Notes: a model not told the origin generated them from the sequence alone. A stretch of 64,000 nucleotides of DNA from Portulaca oleracea (GCA_029582165.1 CM055889.1:33395427-33459426), one strand, 5' to 3'; numbered from the stretch's first letter, positions 51,289 to 63,900 are shown. Program-made: numbers and translations.

Positions 51289-53413
51289 ACCTTAGAACAA
51301 ATGGGGATACTTGTTCCGCATGTCTTCCTCGGTTTCCCAGGTAGCCTCCGAGGAAGAGTGATTGGTCCATAGCACTTTCACTAGCGGAATTTCTTTGGAA
51401 CGCAGCCGTTTAACCCTTCGATCCAAGATTTGAACCGGCACCTCCTTGTAAGACAGATTCTCCGTGAGAGCTATTGGTTTAGGTTCAATAACATGAGTCG
51501 GGTAAGGTACATTTACGCAGCTGTGACACATGGAACACATCATGGACATGTTCCAAGTCCGTGGGTAACTCGAGCTTGTAAGCCACTGGGTTAATTCTTT
51601 CGATGATTTCATAGGGCCCGATATATCTAGGACTTAGCTTCCCTTTGACATTGAATCTTCGTACACCCTTAGTGGGTGAGACTTTGAGGAATACCTTGTC
51701 ACCTACTTGGAATTCTAAGGGTTTCCTTCTTTTGTCCGCATAACTTTTCTGTCGGCTTTGAGCCGTTTTGATATGCTGCTGGATCACCCGTACCTTGTCC
51801 GTCATATCCTGTATTAGTTCGGACCCCACTATCAGAGCTTCATCCACTTCATTCCAGCATAAGGGGGACCTGCATTTCCGCCCATACAAAGCTTCAAACG
51901 GCGCCATTTGGATTGTGGCCTGGTAACTATTGTTATAAGAGAACTCTACCAAAGGTAAAAAGTCCTCCCAACTTCCTTGAAAATCCAAAACACAAGCTCG
52001 CAGCATATCCTCCACAATCTAGTTCACACGTTCCATCTGGCCGTCTGTCTCTGGGTGATAGGAACTACTAAAGTTCAACTTGGTGCCGAATGCTTCTTGC
52101 AGGGCTACCTAAAATCGCGATTGAAACCTAGTATCCCGATCAAAGATGATATCCTTTGGTATGCCATGTAACCGGACCACTTCTTTCACATAGATGTCTG
52201 TTAGTTTATCCACCTTCCAACCTTCATTTATCGGAATAAAATGAGCAGACTTGGTCAATCGGTCCACAATGACCCATATGGCATTCTTTTTGGTAACCGT
52301 TAGGGGTAAACCCATGATAAAATCCATTGACACAGAATCCCACTTCCATGCGGGTATCTCTAAGGGCCTTAACTCCCTTGAGGGTCTTTGATGCTCAATC
52401 TTCACCTTTTGACAGGTAAGGCATCTATCTACAAAGTTAGCTATGTCCCTTTTCATATTAGCCCACCAAAACTTTTCTCGTATGTCTCGATACATCTTTG
52501 TACCCCCTGGGTGCACTGAGTATGGAGTGTAATGCCCTTCATGCATAATTCTTTCTTGAAAATTTTGGACCGCAGGCACACATATTTGATTTTGAAACCT
52601 CAAGGTCCCATCCTCGTGAACCAAAAACCTTGGCATCTTCCCCTTTTCTACTCCTGCACGTATGTACTGTAGGTGCTCATCATTAACTTGCCCCCTTTGG
52701 ATTTCTTCCAGTATAGACAGTCGCACTTAAAGTTCCACTAGCCGTGCTTGTACATAGCTCAACGATACTATTTCTATCTCTGCCCTTTGGATTTCTTGTT
52801 GGAGCTTTGGTTGCTTTCCCATTGCTACACTATCCTCATTCTGATTCTTCCTACTCAAGGCATCAACAACCGAATTCACCTTTCCGGGGTGATATTGGAT
52901 ATCTAAATCATAATCTTTGAGGAGCTCCAACCATCTACGTTGCCTCAAATTCAACTCTTTCTGAGTAAAGATGTACTTAAGGCTTTAGTGATCGGTAAAT
53001 ACCTTGGTATGAGCGCCATACAAGTAGTGCTGCCATATCTTTAAGGCGAATACCACCGCTGCCAGTTCCAGGTCATGAGTAGGGTAATTCGATTCAAAGG
53101 GCTTTAGATACCTGGAGGCGTAGGTTATAACCTTATCATCCTGCATCAAAACACAGTCTAACCCTCATTTAGAAGCATCACTATAAATAACATACTCCTT
53201 CCCTTCTACCGGTAAGGTTAGGATGGCCGTGGTAGTAAGCCTTCTTTTGAGTTCTTGAAATGCCTTCTCACACTTTTCTGACCAATCAAATTTTATCGTC
53301 TTCTTTAGTAAGCTGGTTAGGGGTAAGGCGATCTTTGAAAAATCTTGTATGAAACGTCGATAATACCCGGCCATCCCTAGAAATCTCCTTACCTCAGTGA
53401 TGGTTGTGGGCCT
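51289..53413 (-). pseudogene. Gypsy pol, 3' part: end of RT, RNase H, integrase, C-terminal tail
   Basis: On the minus strand after the solo LTR: FLGMAGYYRRFI (end of RT), the RNase H start [23 protein letters not shown] (RNase H end), the H-H-C-C zinc-binding block ending CLTCQKVK, and the integrase core with MDFIMGLP, FDRDTRF and SYHPETDGQMERVN. The three catalytic acidic positions of integrase are all still present. The tail runs through VGDKVFLKVSPTKGVRRF, then a frameshift near 51510, and ends EATWETEEDMRNKYPHLF, a form usual for Tekay/Del-type chromovirus ends. Stops occur near 53166, 52988, 52728, 52112 and 52020; two of these are TGG or CAG turned to TAG. Confidence 0.88.
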
Positions 53414-54847
53414 TGATAAGTACTTCTTGTATATATGAGAACTTGGTTGTTTTGATGAGAATTTGGGGAATATTTGATTTGATTATGTTATTTTATACCC
53501 GAATTTCCCATATCACACTTGGTTTGGAGTTTGGTGAGTTTTGTAGGGAATTTGTGAAGAATCGATGTAAACCGAGCCCAAAAAGCAAGTGTAGATCCAC
53601 GTTATGAGCTTAAAGGACCAAGAAGTGAGGTGTTGGATCGCCCAAGGCCCAAACAATGGCCCAAAGTACTCCTAGGCTCGAAAAAGCAGTGACACGGGTG
53701 CCCCCAGGAAGAGCACGGGTCGTGTCTATGGCCAGAGAGTGAGAAAATTCAAGAAGAAAGCTGACACGGTCCGTGTCACAGGGAGCACGGTCCGTGTCAC
53801 ATGGGGCACGGTCCGTGCCTACCCTAACACGGTCCGTGTCTCTCCTGTCTTTCATTTTTGGCGGTTTTGAAGTGATGTTTGCCTATATTATGCGGATTTC
53901 TGGCCGAGTAGAGGGGATCATCATTCCACCATCTTCCATTCCATGCCCTAATCATATCCTTCATCCATATTCCATCCACCATTGAAGATTGAGAGAAGAT
54001 TGAAGATCGAAGAGCATCTTGAATACACTTTGAAGTGGAGGAGCAAAAGTCCTCCATTGTTGATTCCTAGCAAGTTTGTTCTTCACTTGGGTTTATTTCT
54101 CATTCTCTCATAGATTTTCATATGCTTTCTAGAATAGATTTCAATTGCTTTGTAGTTTCAAACATGAATAGTGAGTAGTTCTTTTTAGTTTAGGGGATGA
54201 ACCTTTGAAGTTGCTTGATGAATTGACTTTGTTGGATTGAATTATCATGAATTTAGTTTGTTTCAATCTATTTGGTCTTTGGATTGAATCGTTATTGCTT
54301 TTGCTTGATCACCAATTGCAAGTTAATAGGTTGTTGAATGAAGTACCGAAAGGAGAAGTTTGATTACCCGAAAACCTAGATTAAACTAGTTAAAATTATC
54401 TAGACATAGAAGTTTTAACTAGGGTTCTTGAGATAATTAGAACTTTAACCATGACCAAATCAAAATAACCACGAAAGTAGGTGCTTGGTTAGTCTTGGCA
54501 ATTCACTCTAGTGACAAAATCTCATTGCGAAGTGTTTTATGCTATTATCGAACCTTGATTGTGCAAATTAATGAAATGAAAGTTCAATCCACATCGTTGA
54601 TTCGTTATTTGACTTAGGTTTCATCCCCTGAACGCCTTTTCCCCTTGATTTAATCAGAATAGTTTAGTGAACGTTCGTTTGTTTAGACCTTGATTGTGAT
54701 TAGAATTAGATTTAGTTGATTCAAAACAAAAACCGGATCGACTTAGCAATCAACTAGGAGGCTAGTTCAGTGCGTTGAAAGGAAAAGTCCTTGTAGGAGC
54801 GCCCTTGATTTATGCTACAATTTCACCCGTGCACTTGCGGCCTATCA
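53414..54847 (+). mobile_element. Athila-type solo LTR (1434 bp) inserted in gypsy RT
   Basis: Starts TGATAAGTACTTCTTGTATA, ends CACTTGCGGCCTATCA. The 5-bp target duplication GGCCT is perfect (53409-53413, 54848-54852). No internal sequence is present, so it is a solo LTR left after recombination between two LTRs. Its start and end wording match the LTR at 16646-18034 (opposite strand). Four or more CACGGTCCGTGTC dyads lie at 53690-53845. Removing the insert restores one gypsy reading frame across the site. Confidence 0.95.
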
Positions 54848-55705
54848 GGCCTATTCCAATTCGTGACCGCTTCAACTTTCTGTGGGTCCACCTTGATCCC
54901 GTCTTTGGTCACGATGTGCCCTAAAAAGGCTTTTTCTTCAAGCCAAAACTCGCACTTTTTAAATTTGGCATATAAGTGTTGTTCTCTTAGGTCTGCAGTA
55001 CCATCTTCGGGTGCCGCTCATGCTTTTCTCAGGTTTTTTGAATAGATTAATATAACATCAATAAAGACCAGTACAAACGTATCTAGGTACGACCGAAAAA
55101 CCCGATTCATAAGATCCATGAAAACTACCGGAGCATTGGTAAGACCAAACGACATTACTATGAACTCAAAATGCCCATAACGGGTCTTAAAGGGTGTCTT
55201 GGGAATGTCCTCGGGCTTGATCCTCAACTGGTGATAACCGGACCTCAAATCGATCTTAGAAAACACCACGAATCCTTGCAACTGATCGAACAAGTCATCG
55301 ATCCGTGGTAACGGATACTTGTTCTTGATAGTGACCTTGTTCAGCTCCCGATAATCGATACACAGCCTTAAGCTTCCATCTTTCTTTTTAACGAACAAAA
55401 CCAGGGCTCCCCATGGCGACACACTCGGTCATATAAATCCTAACTGGAGCAACTCGTCCAGTTGGACCGTGAGTTCTTTCAACTCTGCTGGAGCCATGTG
55501 GTAAGGTGCTTTGGAGATTAGCTGCGTCCTTGGGACCAACTCTATCTCGAAATCAATTTCCCTCCTCGGGGGTAATTCGGTTAATTCCTCGGGAAAAACA
55601 TCCGGAAAATCTCGTACCACCTGGATATCTTCTATCTTCAGCTCCTTCGCTTGACTCTCCGGTACATAACATAAGTAGGCCTAAGCGCCTTCGCGTATGA
55701 GCTTT
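54848..55705 (-). pseudogene. Gypsy pol, 5' part: protease remnant and reverse transcriptase
   Basis: On the minus strand: [18 protein letters not shown] and [15 protein letters not shown], which lead into RT; then a TGA at 55426-55428 in place of the usual Arg codon CGA, then [34 protein letters not shown] and [14 protein letters not shown]. The active site reads FIDVILIYS, so the second catalytic Asp is Val. A TGA follows at about 55018, then KCEFWLEEKAFLGHIV and VDPQKVEAV up to the solo LTR. The protease core with its DSG-type active site is missing; gag runs almost directly into this part through a deletion. Confidence 0.88.
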
Positions 55706-55864
55706 TTGGCTTTCAACAAGGATATAGTTCTACAACTAGGTTTTCCCAATTCACCTCTAAAATGAATCTTGCCTCCTAACTGGCTTTTCAGAACTACTAC
55801 CACTGCTTGGTGCTCGCCACTGCTCGGTGCACACTACTCCCACACCATAGGCATTTGTCTGTCC

Positions 55865-56779
55865 CTACCCGACACTGGTTCGTGGAGTGTTTGGACGGCT
55901 TCGAGCTGGGGATGGAATAGGCTTCCTCGAGGGTGTCACTTCGCTCAATGTTGGATTATCATCCCATTTCCTCTTGGGTCTAGCTTGAACCTCCTTCTCC
56001 TTATAAGCACTCCGCAACTCCCTTTTCACCCTTTCCACTTCTGCGGCGCGTTCGTACAGTTCTTGCATGGTGCTAAAAGGGTGACCTGCTAAGTGACTTT
56101 GTATATACGATGCTAAACCCCCTTCGAACCTAGAAATCCTCATCCGCTCCGTGGTCACGTGATCAGGTGCAAAACGTGCCAACTCATTGAACTTGGTCGC
56201 ATACTGCATCACGGTCATATCCGGCCCAGTCATCTTCAACTCCATGAACTCTTTTTCTTTTTGTCGTTGGAGGGAGAGGGGATAAAACTTAGCTCGTAGA
56301 TCACCCAAGAATCCTTCCCATGATAATACCACTTCCTTGTCTTTGTTTTTCATGGTGCTCCACCATAAATCTGCTTCCTTAACTAGATAAAATGTGCCAA
56401 TAGTCACCCACTTCTTCTTGGGCACCTCAAGTACTTCAAATATCTTCTCCATTCCCCGTATCCAATCCTCCACTTCCACAGGGTTGAATCCTCCTGCATA
56501 AGTTCGAGGGTTCTTCTTAGCTACTTTATTGGCATAGTCTTCCTCCTTAACCCCATTTCTTCCTTCAGCATTCGTGTTAGGAATTCTATGAAGGAGTTCT
56601 TGAATAACTTGCCCCAAAACCTCGGGGTTTTTAGGTGAAGCTGCTCGATTAACCGATGATGCTAAGTCGACATGAGAGGCCACTTGGAATCCCTGAAGTT
56701 GTAGATTGGGCTCGCGGTTATTGGCCGAATCTTCATCATGTTCGCTTCAAGGTTGTTCGTTGTTAGAAGCGTGAGACAT
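55865..56779 (-). pseudogene. Gypsy gag (Retrotrans_gag domain), broken near its start
   Basis: The original ATG is most likely at 56777-56779, because the frame from it enters gag without a shift, but codon 11 is TGA (56747-56749), consistent with a C to T change of CGA. The open part from 56683 gives 272 residues. The capsid-like core holds ADLWWSTMKNKDKEVVLSWE, FLGDLRAKFYP and MTVMQYATKFNELARFAPD, typical of plant gypsy gag. The zinc knuckle expected after the basic tail (KRKWDD) is absent because of the deletion that removed the protease. Upstream lies the extra ORF, about 440 bp away. Confidence 0.88.
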
Positions 56780-56880
56780 TCTACATAATAAACACCAAAA
56801 TTTAGTTTTTCGCCACATTAGTAAAGTTGCCATACTCTCTTTTTCTCTATTCTTAAAAAGGCTATGCCATCACCATACAT

Positions 56881-56902
56881 GCATATATATATATATATAT
56901 AT
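56881..56902. repeat. (AT)n microsatellite
   Basis: Short AT run between gag and the extra ORF. Confidence 0.9.
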
Positions 56903-57216
56903 TCCATTACCCATCTACAAGATCATATGTATAAACATAGGAATGACGGGAGCATCACACTTCATGTGAATGAGTCACAATTTTATGAAGGCAAAATAGT
57001 TTTAACCCTCCATACAAAAAGCCCACAATACATACAAAAGTTCCAAGTCCACAATACATTCGTACCACAAAGTTGTTTCCCAAACCATAAATAGCAAAGC
57101 ATAAAAGTCAGTTTGCTTGCAATTCAAAATACATCAACATTCCACAAAACATAAAAAGTTTCTCGTCCACAAAATATCCCAAGGTCCTTCCCCGGTTCCA
57201 GCTGAACCTGAGCCCC

Positions 57217-57918
57217 CTATGAAGGATTGTAATTCGATTCCTCAGCATCATCACTATCCTCAGTGTCATCACTCTTCTCGGTCTTGGGGTTCACTGTGGG
57301 CTGGCTTGCCTCCCTACTCTCTCCTTGATCCGAGCTAATCTCCACGATCACGGGCTCGGGCGTCGGGGGAGCGGGAAGAATCTCCACCTCGTTGGAGGCA
57401 TGGGACGGGTTGTGGGATGGCTGCGCTTCCTCCTCCTCCTCATCCTCCATGGGTTCCTCTTCCTCTTCTTCTTCCTCTTCCTGGACCAGCTGAGGTGCAG
57501 GGTTAGCGGGCGGAGGAGGTGCTGCCGCTTCCGCTTGGATAGGATGTGGGCCGAACATATCTATAAAGTAATATGGAATTTCCCAGGGCTCCATCTCCCA
57601 ACGGATCGCACGGTCTTGTACCATAAATTCAAAGGTCACTACCGACCAAGCCCCCAAGGTACCGAAACACTCGACATGCACTCCCTGGTCCTAATAATAG
57701 ATAAAAGAATGATACCTTTCCCGGAACCTACTCCACGGGGGAATGTAGGGAAGGGTGCTGAGTAAACAGTGCGCCCTTCGCACCTCATCGTGGTAGATCG
57801 AATCCGGATGAGCCCGTCGGATGTCGAATTGAGCCACCAGCTCATTGATGTGATTAATCACGCTACCACCGGGAGGCATGAAAGTCGCATAAGGACTTGG
57901 AAGCTCAGGGTCGACCAT
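57217..57918 (-). pseudogene. Extra ORF upstream of gag in the Tekay-like element
   Basis: A single minus-strand frame of 233 codons, from ATG (57918) to the stop at 57217, is broken only by TAG at 57691-57693. The first 75 residues start MVDPELPSPYATFMPPGGS. After the TAG comes a folded-looking Trp/Phe-rich part (WSVVTFEFMVQD, WEMEPWEIPYYFIDMFG). Then follow a Pro/Ala stretch, an acidic run (nine Glu, then EDEEEEEA) and a Ser/Asp/Glu-rich tail. Codon order is kept on both sides of the stop, so a real protein of about 233 residues was once encoded. I do not recognise a family. It lies between the primer site and gag, a position where some LTR elements carry additional ORFs. A nuclear or nucleic-acid mimic role for the acidic tail would be a guess. 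Confidence 0.6.
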
Positions 57919-58437
57919 CTACCATAATACATAAGACAATTAGAAAAATAAATTAAAAGAAAGTGCTAACCAAAATCATAAACCTTAACTCACTTCTCTT
58001 TATAGCCTGGGCGGATCCCTTTTCTTAAATTCTAAAAAGAAAAATCCCCAAAGCTCACTTGACCTCAAGATAGCATCATAAGATTCACACATAAGAACAC
58101 ACCCATGATTTTGTATAGAAATTCCATCTTTCTCAAATTCCCAGAACCTATAAAATTTCAAACAAATTAAGACCTTTGTGTCAACAATCATGCTTAACTT
58201 CACTGTTGCGGACATAAGACTCCCTGTTCCCCTACTTTTTCATTTCTTTCACACATTTCATCCTCAAATTAATTATTAAGACTCATAACTTCCTATGGTG
58301 TTAATCACTTAACTCCATCACACCCTACACTTAACTTCCTAGGGGTTCCTTACTTTACCCTAACTGTCTTCCAACTCTCCCTAGGATAACTCAAAGCCTA
58401 AAAGTGTAACCAAGGTTATATAACCCAAACTTATTTT
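57919..58437 (-). other. Untranslated leader of the Tekay-like element
   Basis: No ORF of note. It lies between the primer site and the extra ORF on the minus strand. Confidence 0.55.
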
Positions 58438-58447
58438 GCTCTGATAC
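58438..58447 (-). other. Primer-binding site of the Tekay-like element
   Basis: The minus strand reads GTATCAGAGC, the part of the plant tRNA-Met primer site, six bases from the LTR end (GGTGTTACA). Confidence 0.85.
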
Positions 58448-58453
58448 AACAAC

Positions 58454-60946
58454 TGTAACACCCCCAGGTTACTAACCACAAGATTAAGCTAACTAAGTAC
58501 TTAACCTAATGCAGCGGATAATCACCTGAGAATATTACCGTCGCCCATGAAAATGGACGAGGCTAAGACTATCACCTAACACATAACACACAACGGAACT
58601 TCGACAATCTAAATTTAACACCACAAGACAACGAGAGGCCCTTTAGTGATACAATCTTCCAAAATATAAGACTTTAACATACATGACATTCTTAATTTCC
58701 ACACAAAACTACCAAGACTCAAAAGATGTCCCCTTCATTTTAACACACTTTCCCCAACATTAGTGCTTTCAAGTCTTCCAAATTCACCTGCGGTTCTTTC
58801 ACGTAGCTTTCGGGTTCCTCCCTTCCGAGATCTTGCCCTTGCCCTTTCCTTGAGATCCTAAAGGTGACACAAACTTAAAGGTGAGATTTACTCAGTACAT
58901 ATACTACCAGAATAAGGAGATAAATTAATAAATAAACTTTATGATTTAATATTACCCGTGGGCGCGGCTTCACCAATCAAATAAATAAGAGTAAAACATA
59001 AAGAAATAGACATGGTTAAGGCATACTTACCAGATGTCCAAATTGGCAACACACCAAGTCATATAATCAACACCTTAAATTAGTTAAGCTTAACCATCCT
59101 CAAAGTAATTAAAAGGTAACTTATAAATTAACGGTAGTAAGTGACCTTAAAGCCAGGAAAACATAATCAAGGCCTTTGCAAAGAGTGTAAAGAAAAATAT
59201 TATTGCACTTGAGTAAATAACTGTATGGGTAGAATGCTTGACAAAGGAAAGACACAACGTAAAATAAATTCTAACATATGTGCCCCTACTTGCGATCATT
59301 GACTTAGCCTCCGTATGCACATATCCGGACTGATCGGGAGATCCGGATGGTGGATAATTATCCTGCTGGCCAGGTTTTCGTGGGGTGCTACTAAGGCACC
59401 AAAACTATAATTTCCTTGGGTGCACTAAGGCACTCGTTTATTTTACAGGGGTGCACAAGGCACGTGAACATGGTGTATACTATGACACTAAATTCTTGGT
59501 GTGCTTCTAAGCACGATAAACCATGGGCGGGGCTTTATTAGCTTTAGAAAATTTAAGAAATTCCGGAAGTTTTACTCATAAAATCTAACTTTTCTTAACG
59601 AAATTAAAATACAATATAAGAACCTTTCTTGACTGATGTTTGAATTTCAAAACTCAAATTAAAAGTTGGTTCTTTTATCATGCATTAACATAATCTAACA
59701 ATAAAATAACCCCTTGATAACAAATATCATTGTACTCTTTTATAATATACATAAGAAAATAATTAACTTAAGAAAGAGGTATTATTAAACATAAACCTTG
59801 TATAACCTTTATAGAATAGGCAATGACTACCTTAATACTTGATCGAATCATAAACAAGAGTAGTTAATTAAATACATGGATTGCACAAAGGAACAAGTAG
59901 TACACGTACCTGAACTCGAGAAAACACCACTGACGCACAGGGACTTGAATAGCGGGAGAGCAACGACCACTTAGAGGAACTTAGAAAAAGAAGGAATCTA
60001 GAATTAGATTTTTATTTAGCTAGGAGAAGGGAAGATATTTTAAATAAAATATCCGGCTTGCATTACGAACTTAATTTCCTAACATTCAATGAAAAGGTCA
60101 TAACTATCAGTATAGACATCGCATTGTTGCATAAGAGGACTTTCCGGAAAGCTTAAAACACGCCCTACAACTTTACAGTTAATGTCAATTGGCCAAAAAC
60201 ATGATTAAGAGGGTCAAAACACTCAAACACCTAATCTGCCCAGAACTTGTAAATGTCGACTAGCGTTTTTCGGGAAGCGATATCTTGAGTTATACTAATT
60301 GGTTTGGGCCTATAAGCTGTCTATGGAAAGCTCATAACTCGTACTCAAACTTTTATTTTCATCACCAATTGATTTAGGCTTGGGAAAAGGTCGAAATTTA
60401 ACCTAACACAAGGGCAGTCACTAAAATTTTACTTGTGGAAAAATTCAGAATCTTTGTCCTTCAATAAAAAGCTTATAACTCGCTCATTCGACATCCTATG
60501 GATGCATACCATACCTTAAGCCATAGTAACCCCTAACTAGTCGAAAATCACCCATCTTTGTTCTGCCGTCATAAAAAATCTCATATTTGCGCGGGTTTAC
60601 GATTTTGGCCATAAATCCCAAAATATACATCGAAATGACGAACCGTAAAAATTGGGTGTTAGCTAACACTTTTGTCTATCAAATTATGCCCTAACATTAC
60701 CCAGAATCATTTTCCTTATTTTCTGGAAAAGCAAATACTAACCAAATTGTATACTTTCTTAGAATTCATTGACATTAAGCCTAAATCCTTTTGTTTTGTT
60801 CAAAAATCCTACATGAGACATGACTTGGTCTTCACACACACAATATCCAACCTTGAGAAGTCCAGAGAATTACTAATTACAACCAATTTAAGTCCATGCA
60901 ACCCCACAACAACAACTCTTTTCACAATCTAACATCAAACCTCACA
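58454..60946 (-). repeat. 5' LTR of the Tekay-like element, interrupted
   Basis: It starts TGTAACACCCCCAGGTTACT and follows the sequence of the left LTR up to the counterpart of about 50132, where a CACTA element begins. The remaining part should lie beyond the window. Compared with the left LTR it has several small deletions (for example, at the place matching 48765-48805). Confidence 0.88.
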
Positions 60947-63900
60947 TCACTACTAAAAACTTGCAATTTAGCGACGGAATTTGCGACGGAAATATCCGTC
61001 GCCCTGACCCTTGATAATTTGTGGCTGATTTGGCAGCAAAATAGGACCTTGCGACGGACATTGCGACGGATTTGTCCGCTCGGTCCAATTTTATTGTTGC
61101 AAAATAAAAATGTTATCGGCCCTCTCCTAACGCTAGGTCCAATTTTCGCAAAACCCTAAGACAATCCCACTCAACCCTTCTTCCCTCAGCGAACGCCACC
61201 CCCAACGAGCGCTAGAGCCGGCCGTCGCGCCGCGCCGCGCCACTGTCGTCCACCACCCTCCTTATCGTCGACTGTCGCTCTGCTCAGTAGCCTTGCGTGA
61301 ACCCTTTCCCCAAATACATCGAAGACCTGGAGAAACCCCAACCCTCTCAGCCTCGCCTCCAAGCAGCACCGACCGTCGCGCCTCTGTCGTCCGCCATCCA
61401 CTCCATCATCCGCCGCCAGTCTGCTCAGCCTCTATAGGTCGACGGTGTTCAGTCCCCACCATAGCGACGGAAAGGTGAGTTAAATTTAGATTTTTGCTTG
61501 TAGTCTTCCATACTCTTCTCCTCTTCAGATCTGGCTCGTAGTCTTCTTGACAGAGGAGATAGAAATTCGAGACGGGGTGCTCAATTCATCATCGTTTCAG
61601 TCACTACCAACCTGGAAATCTTCGCCGGAATTGCAATTGTTCCGAATATCCACCATATGGTTGTCTTCCTTCCCAAATTTTCTTGCTAATTTAGGTGTGT
61701 AAGCCCTTTAAGTTGGGTAAGGGTTTCTTTCCCCCTTTTTTGATTGATTTACGATTTTGCATTGCTCATTTATGCTATGATTAATCAAGTATCCATGTAT
61801 TTGTTTTACTAAACCATGTCTTTATGTAGGGTTTCTGCTGATGCTTTGAAAATCACCTTTTCAAGAAATTGTGTACAAATGACTATTTGGAGTTCTAATA
61901 AAGCCAACATTATTGTGAGTTAGGTCTGTTGATATTTTGTGCTGGAATGATCCTAGGGCCTGAGATAATCAATAAAGTTCAATCTGTAATGGCAAAAACG
62001 GATCTGGTGGTATTAGAGCCTAGGATTGATGCCCAAGTTGGAATATGCATGAACTGCCTGCTGTTTTGCTTCTGCATTTCTGATTTTGTCTAGCCTGGTT
62101 GCTGTGTTGTTTATTGTGGTCATTTTGCTAGTAGTGCTCATTGAACCCTTCATCTGCATGTCTACCAATTGTGCTATAAATTATTGGAGAATAAACTTAA
62201 GATGTTTTGTTTTCTGGGTTCTTATTTTAACTTTGGGGCTAGTTGGTTTGATACTGATTCACAGAATTTGTTGTGTTTGTTATGGAGCACTTATCTGATT
62301 TATGCCCCCTGTCCTTATTGTTTGTTATGTTGAATGTATATGGAGGGCTCTTTTTTTGTAATTTGGGTGAATGATGTGAGATGAGATGGTTTCCAATTAA
62401 TTTTCCTTTTATTGTTGGATTTACATTACAAAATGGAGTTGCTTCAAATGAAGCTAGCGGTACGAAGGAAGATGCAACTTCAAGTTAGTTGCAGCCTGTG
62501 ATTGATCTTTGGTATTTGGAAAAGAAAAAACAGATGTGGACTTTTTCATCTTTTCAAATGCTTTTGTTATGATTTTGCTATTAGAGATATTAGTGATCTT
62601 ATTGTAGTTGTTTCAGTCTTTCAAGGAAATTGCATATGTAACTTCTTCATGGATTAATGTTTGTGGTCTTGTGTGCACCACTAGGAAAATGAAGTTCTCT
62701 TATCCATGGAAGCTCTGGAGAAAATGATGGATGATCCAACTGTGCAAAAGATGGTTTATTCGTTATAAATCTTTTACCAATTTGCAACCACAAACATCTT
62801 TGACTTTGAATTTGAGGATACTATGTCTTCGTTCCTCAACACTGGCAGTTGGTGCTTCCGATTGCGTAGCTTTGTTAGGTTTCTAAGGTGTGAAATTAAT
62901 TATTTGGGACTGTGAAAGCATGATAGAGTTTGTGGAAGTCAAGCTAGAAGGATTGGTATTAGAAAGAATAAGATTTGAAAAAAAAAAAAAATAGATCAGA
63001 TTGAGCTGCTAATGTTGTACTGAAATGTATATATATTGGCTTGATTCGATACTGTCAGTCTTTACTGCTCTTTTTTGTGCCTTTATTGTTGTTATTCTAG
63101 GTCTGAAGTTTCTTATCTAGGTGCCTAAAGTTTGTATGGAGTGATAAGGAGTGTTATTAATTGAAACGTAGAAGAATAGGGTGAAGTTTTTGGAGCAAGA
63201 AACATATTGTCAAACTGCTTGAAACTGCTGCAATTTTCTGCTAGTTTTTGAAGCCTTTCTTTGGTGAATTTTAGGTATGTAAATAGTTGATTGGGTGCTT
63301 GAAAATATGATTAAGGGAATGAGATCATGCTTGAATGGTTTCGTGAAGGCTTGAGTGGGATTCGAAGCTAAAAACCATCAACTTTTTCTACCCCAGCTCA
63401 CTATCTGATCTAATATGTTTGCTGTTGTTTGTGGTTTTTTTTTTGTTACCCTTTTGGGTTGATTCTGGTGTTTTATTGAAGTAAGGATGTGCTCAGCTCT
63501 TTTAGGGAGTGATTGAAATCGGTTTGGAGTTATTTGAGGGTAGATTTGAGGTATTGGTGAATTATTTTATTACAAGTGGTCCAAAGTTCCACCCACTTGC
63601 ATCTCTTGCTGTTTTGCCTTGAAATCTTGGTAACTTTGCTTATATTTACTGCTTATTTTTGGTCCTAAGTGTGTGTTGGAATGTTGGAGAGTGATTATTG
63701 AAGGCCTGGAAGTCATCTTGAACTGATATTAAGCCTCTTGGTGTGTCTTGAATACAAGTTACCCCTAAATTATTTTTTGTGGTCATTTTGCTAACATTTG
63801 GATGCTTTAAAAAATTTGATTTGTTGGATAGTAATTATTGAATGTTTTCTTACTAGTGTGATACTTGATACAGCTTTTTCACTGGCTTCATTAGCGTGCA

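Larger units (their letters stand above)
47544..60946 (-). mobile_element. Tekay/Del-like Ty3/gypsy element (minus strand), 3' LTR complete, 5' LTR cut
   Basis: Order on the minus strand: 5' LTR (60946-58454, interrupted by a CACTA element), primer site GTATCAGAGC (58447-58438), extra ORF, gag, protease remnant, reverse transcriptase, RNase H, integrase, C-terminal tail, polypurine tract, 3' LTR (51219-47544). All ORFs carry stops or frameshifts, so it is dead. The two LTRs are clearly the same but differ at about one base in twenty by eye, plus small indels, so the insertion is not young. An Athila-type solo LTR lies in its reverse transcriptase region. Confidence 0.9.

Noticed and set aside
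53404..53607. Plus-strand frames at 53404-53985 as genes between gypsy blocks
   Set aside because: They lie inside the solo LTR bounded by TG..CA and the GGCCT duplication.
61186..61478. GC-rich frames on both strands as a possible host gene at 61.2-61.5 kb
   Set aside because: They are open on both strands, have Arg/Pro-rich composition, and lie near the end of a CACTA element where such leader-like sequence occurs.
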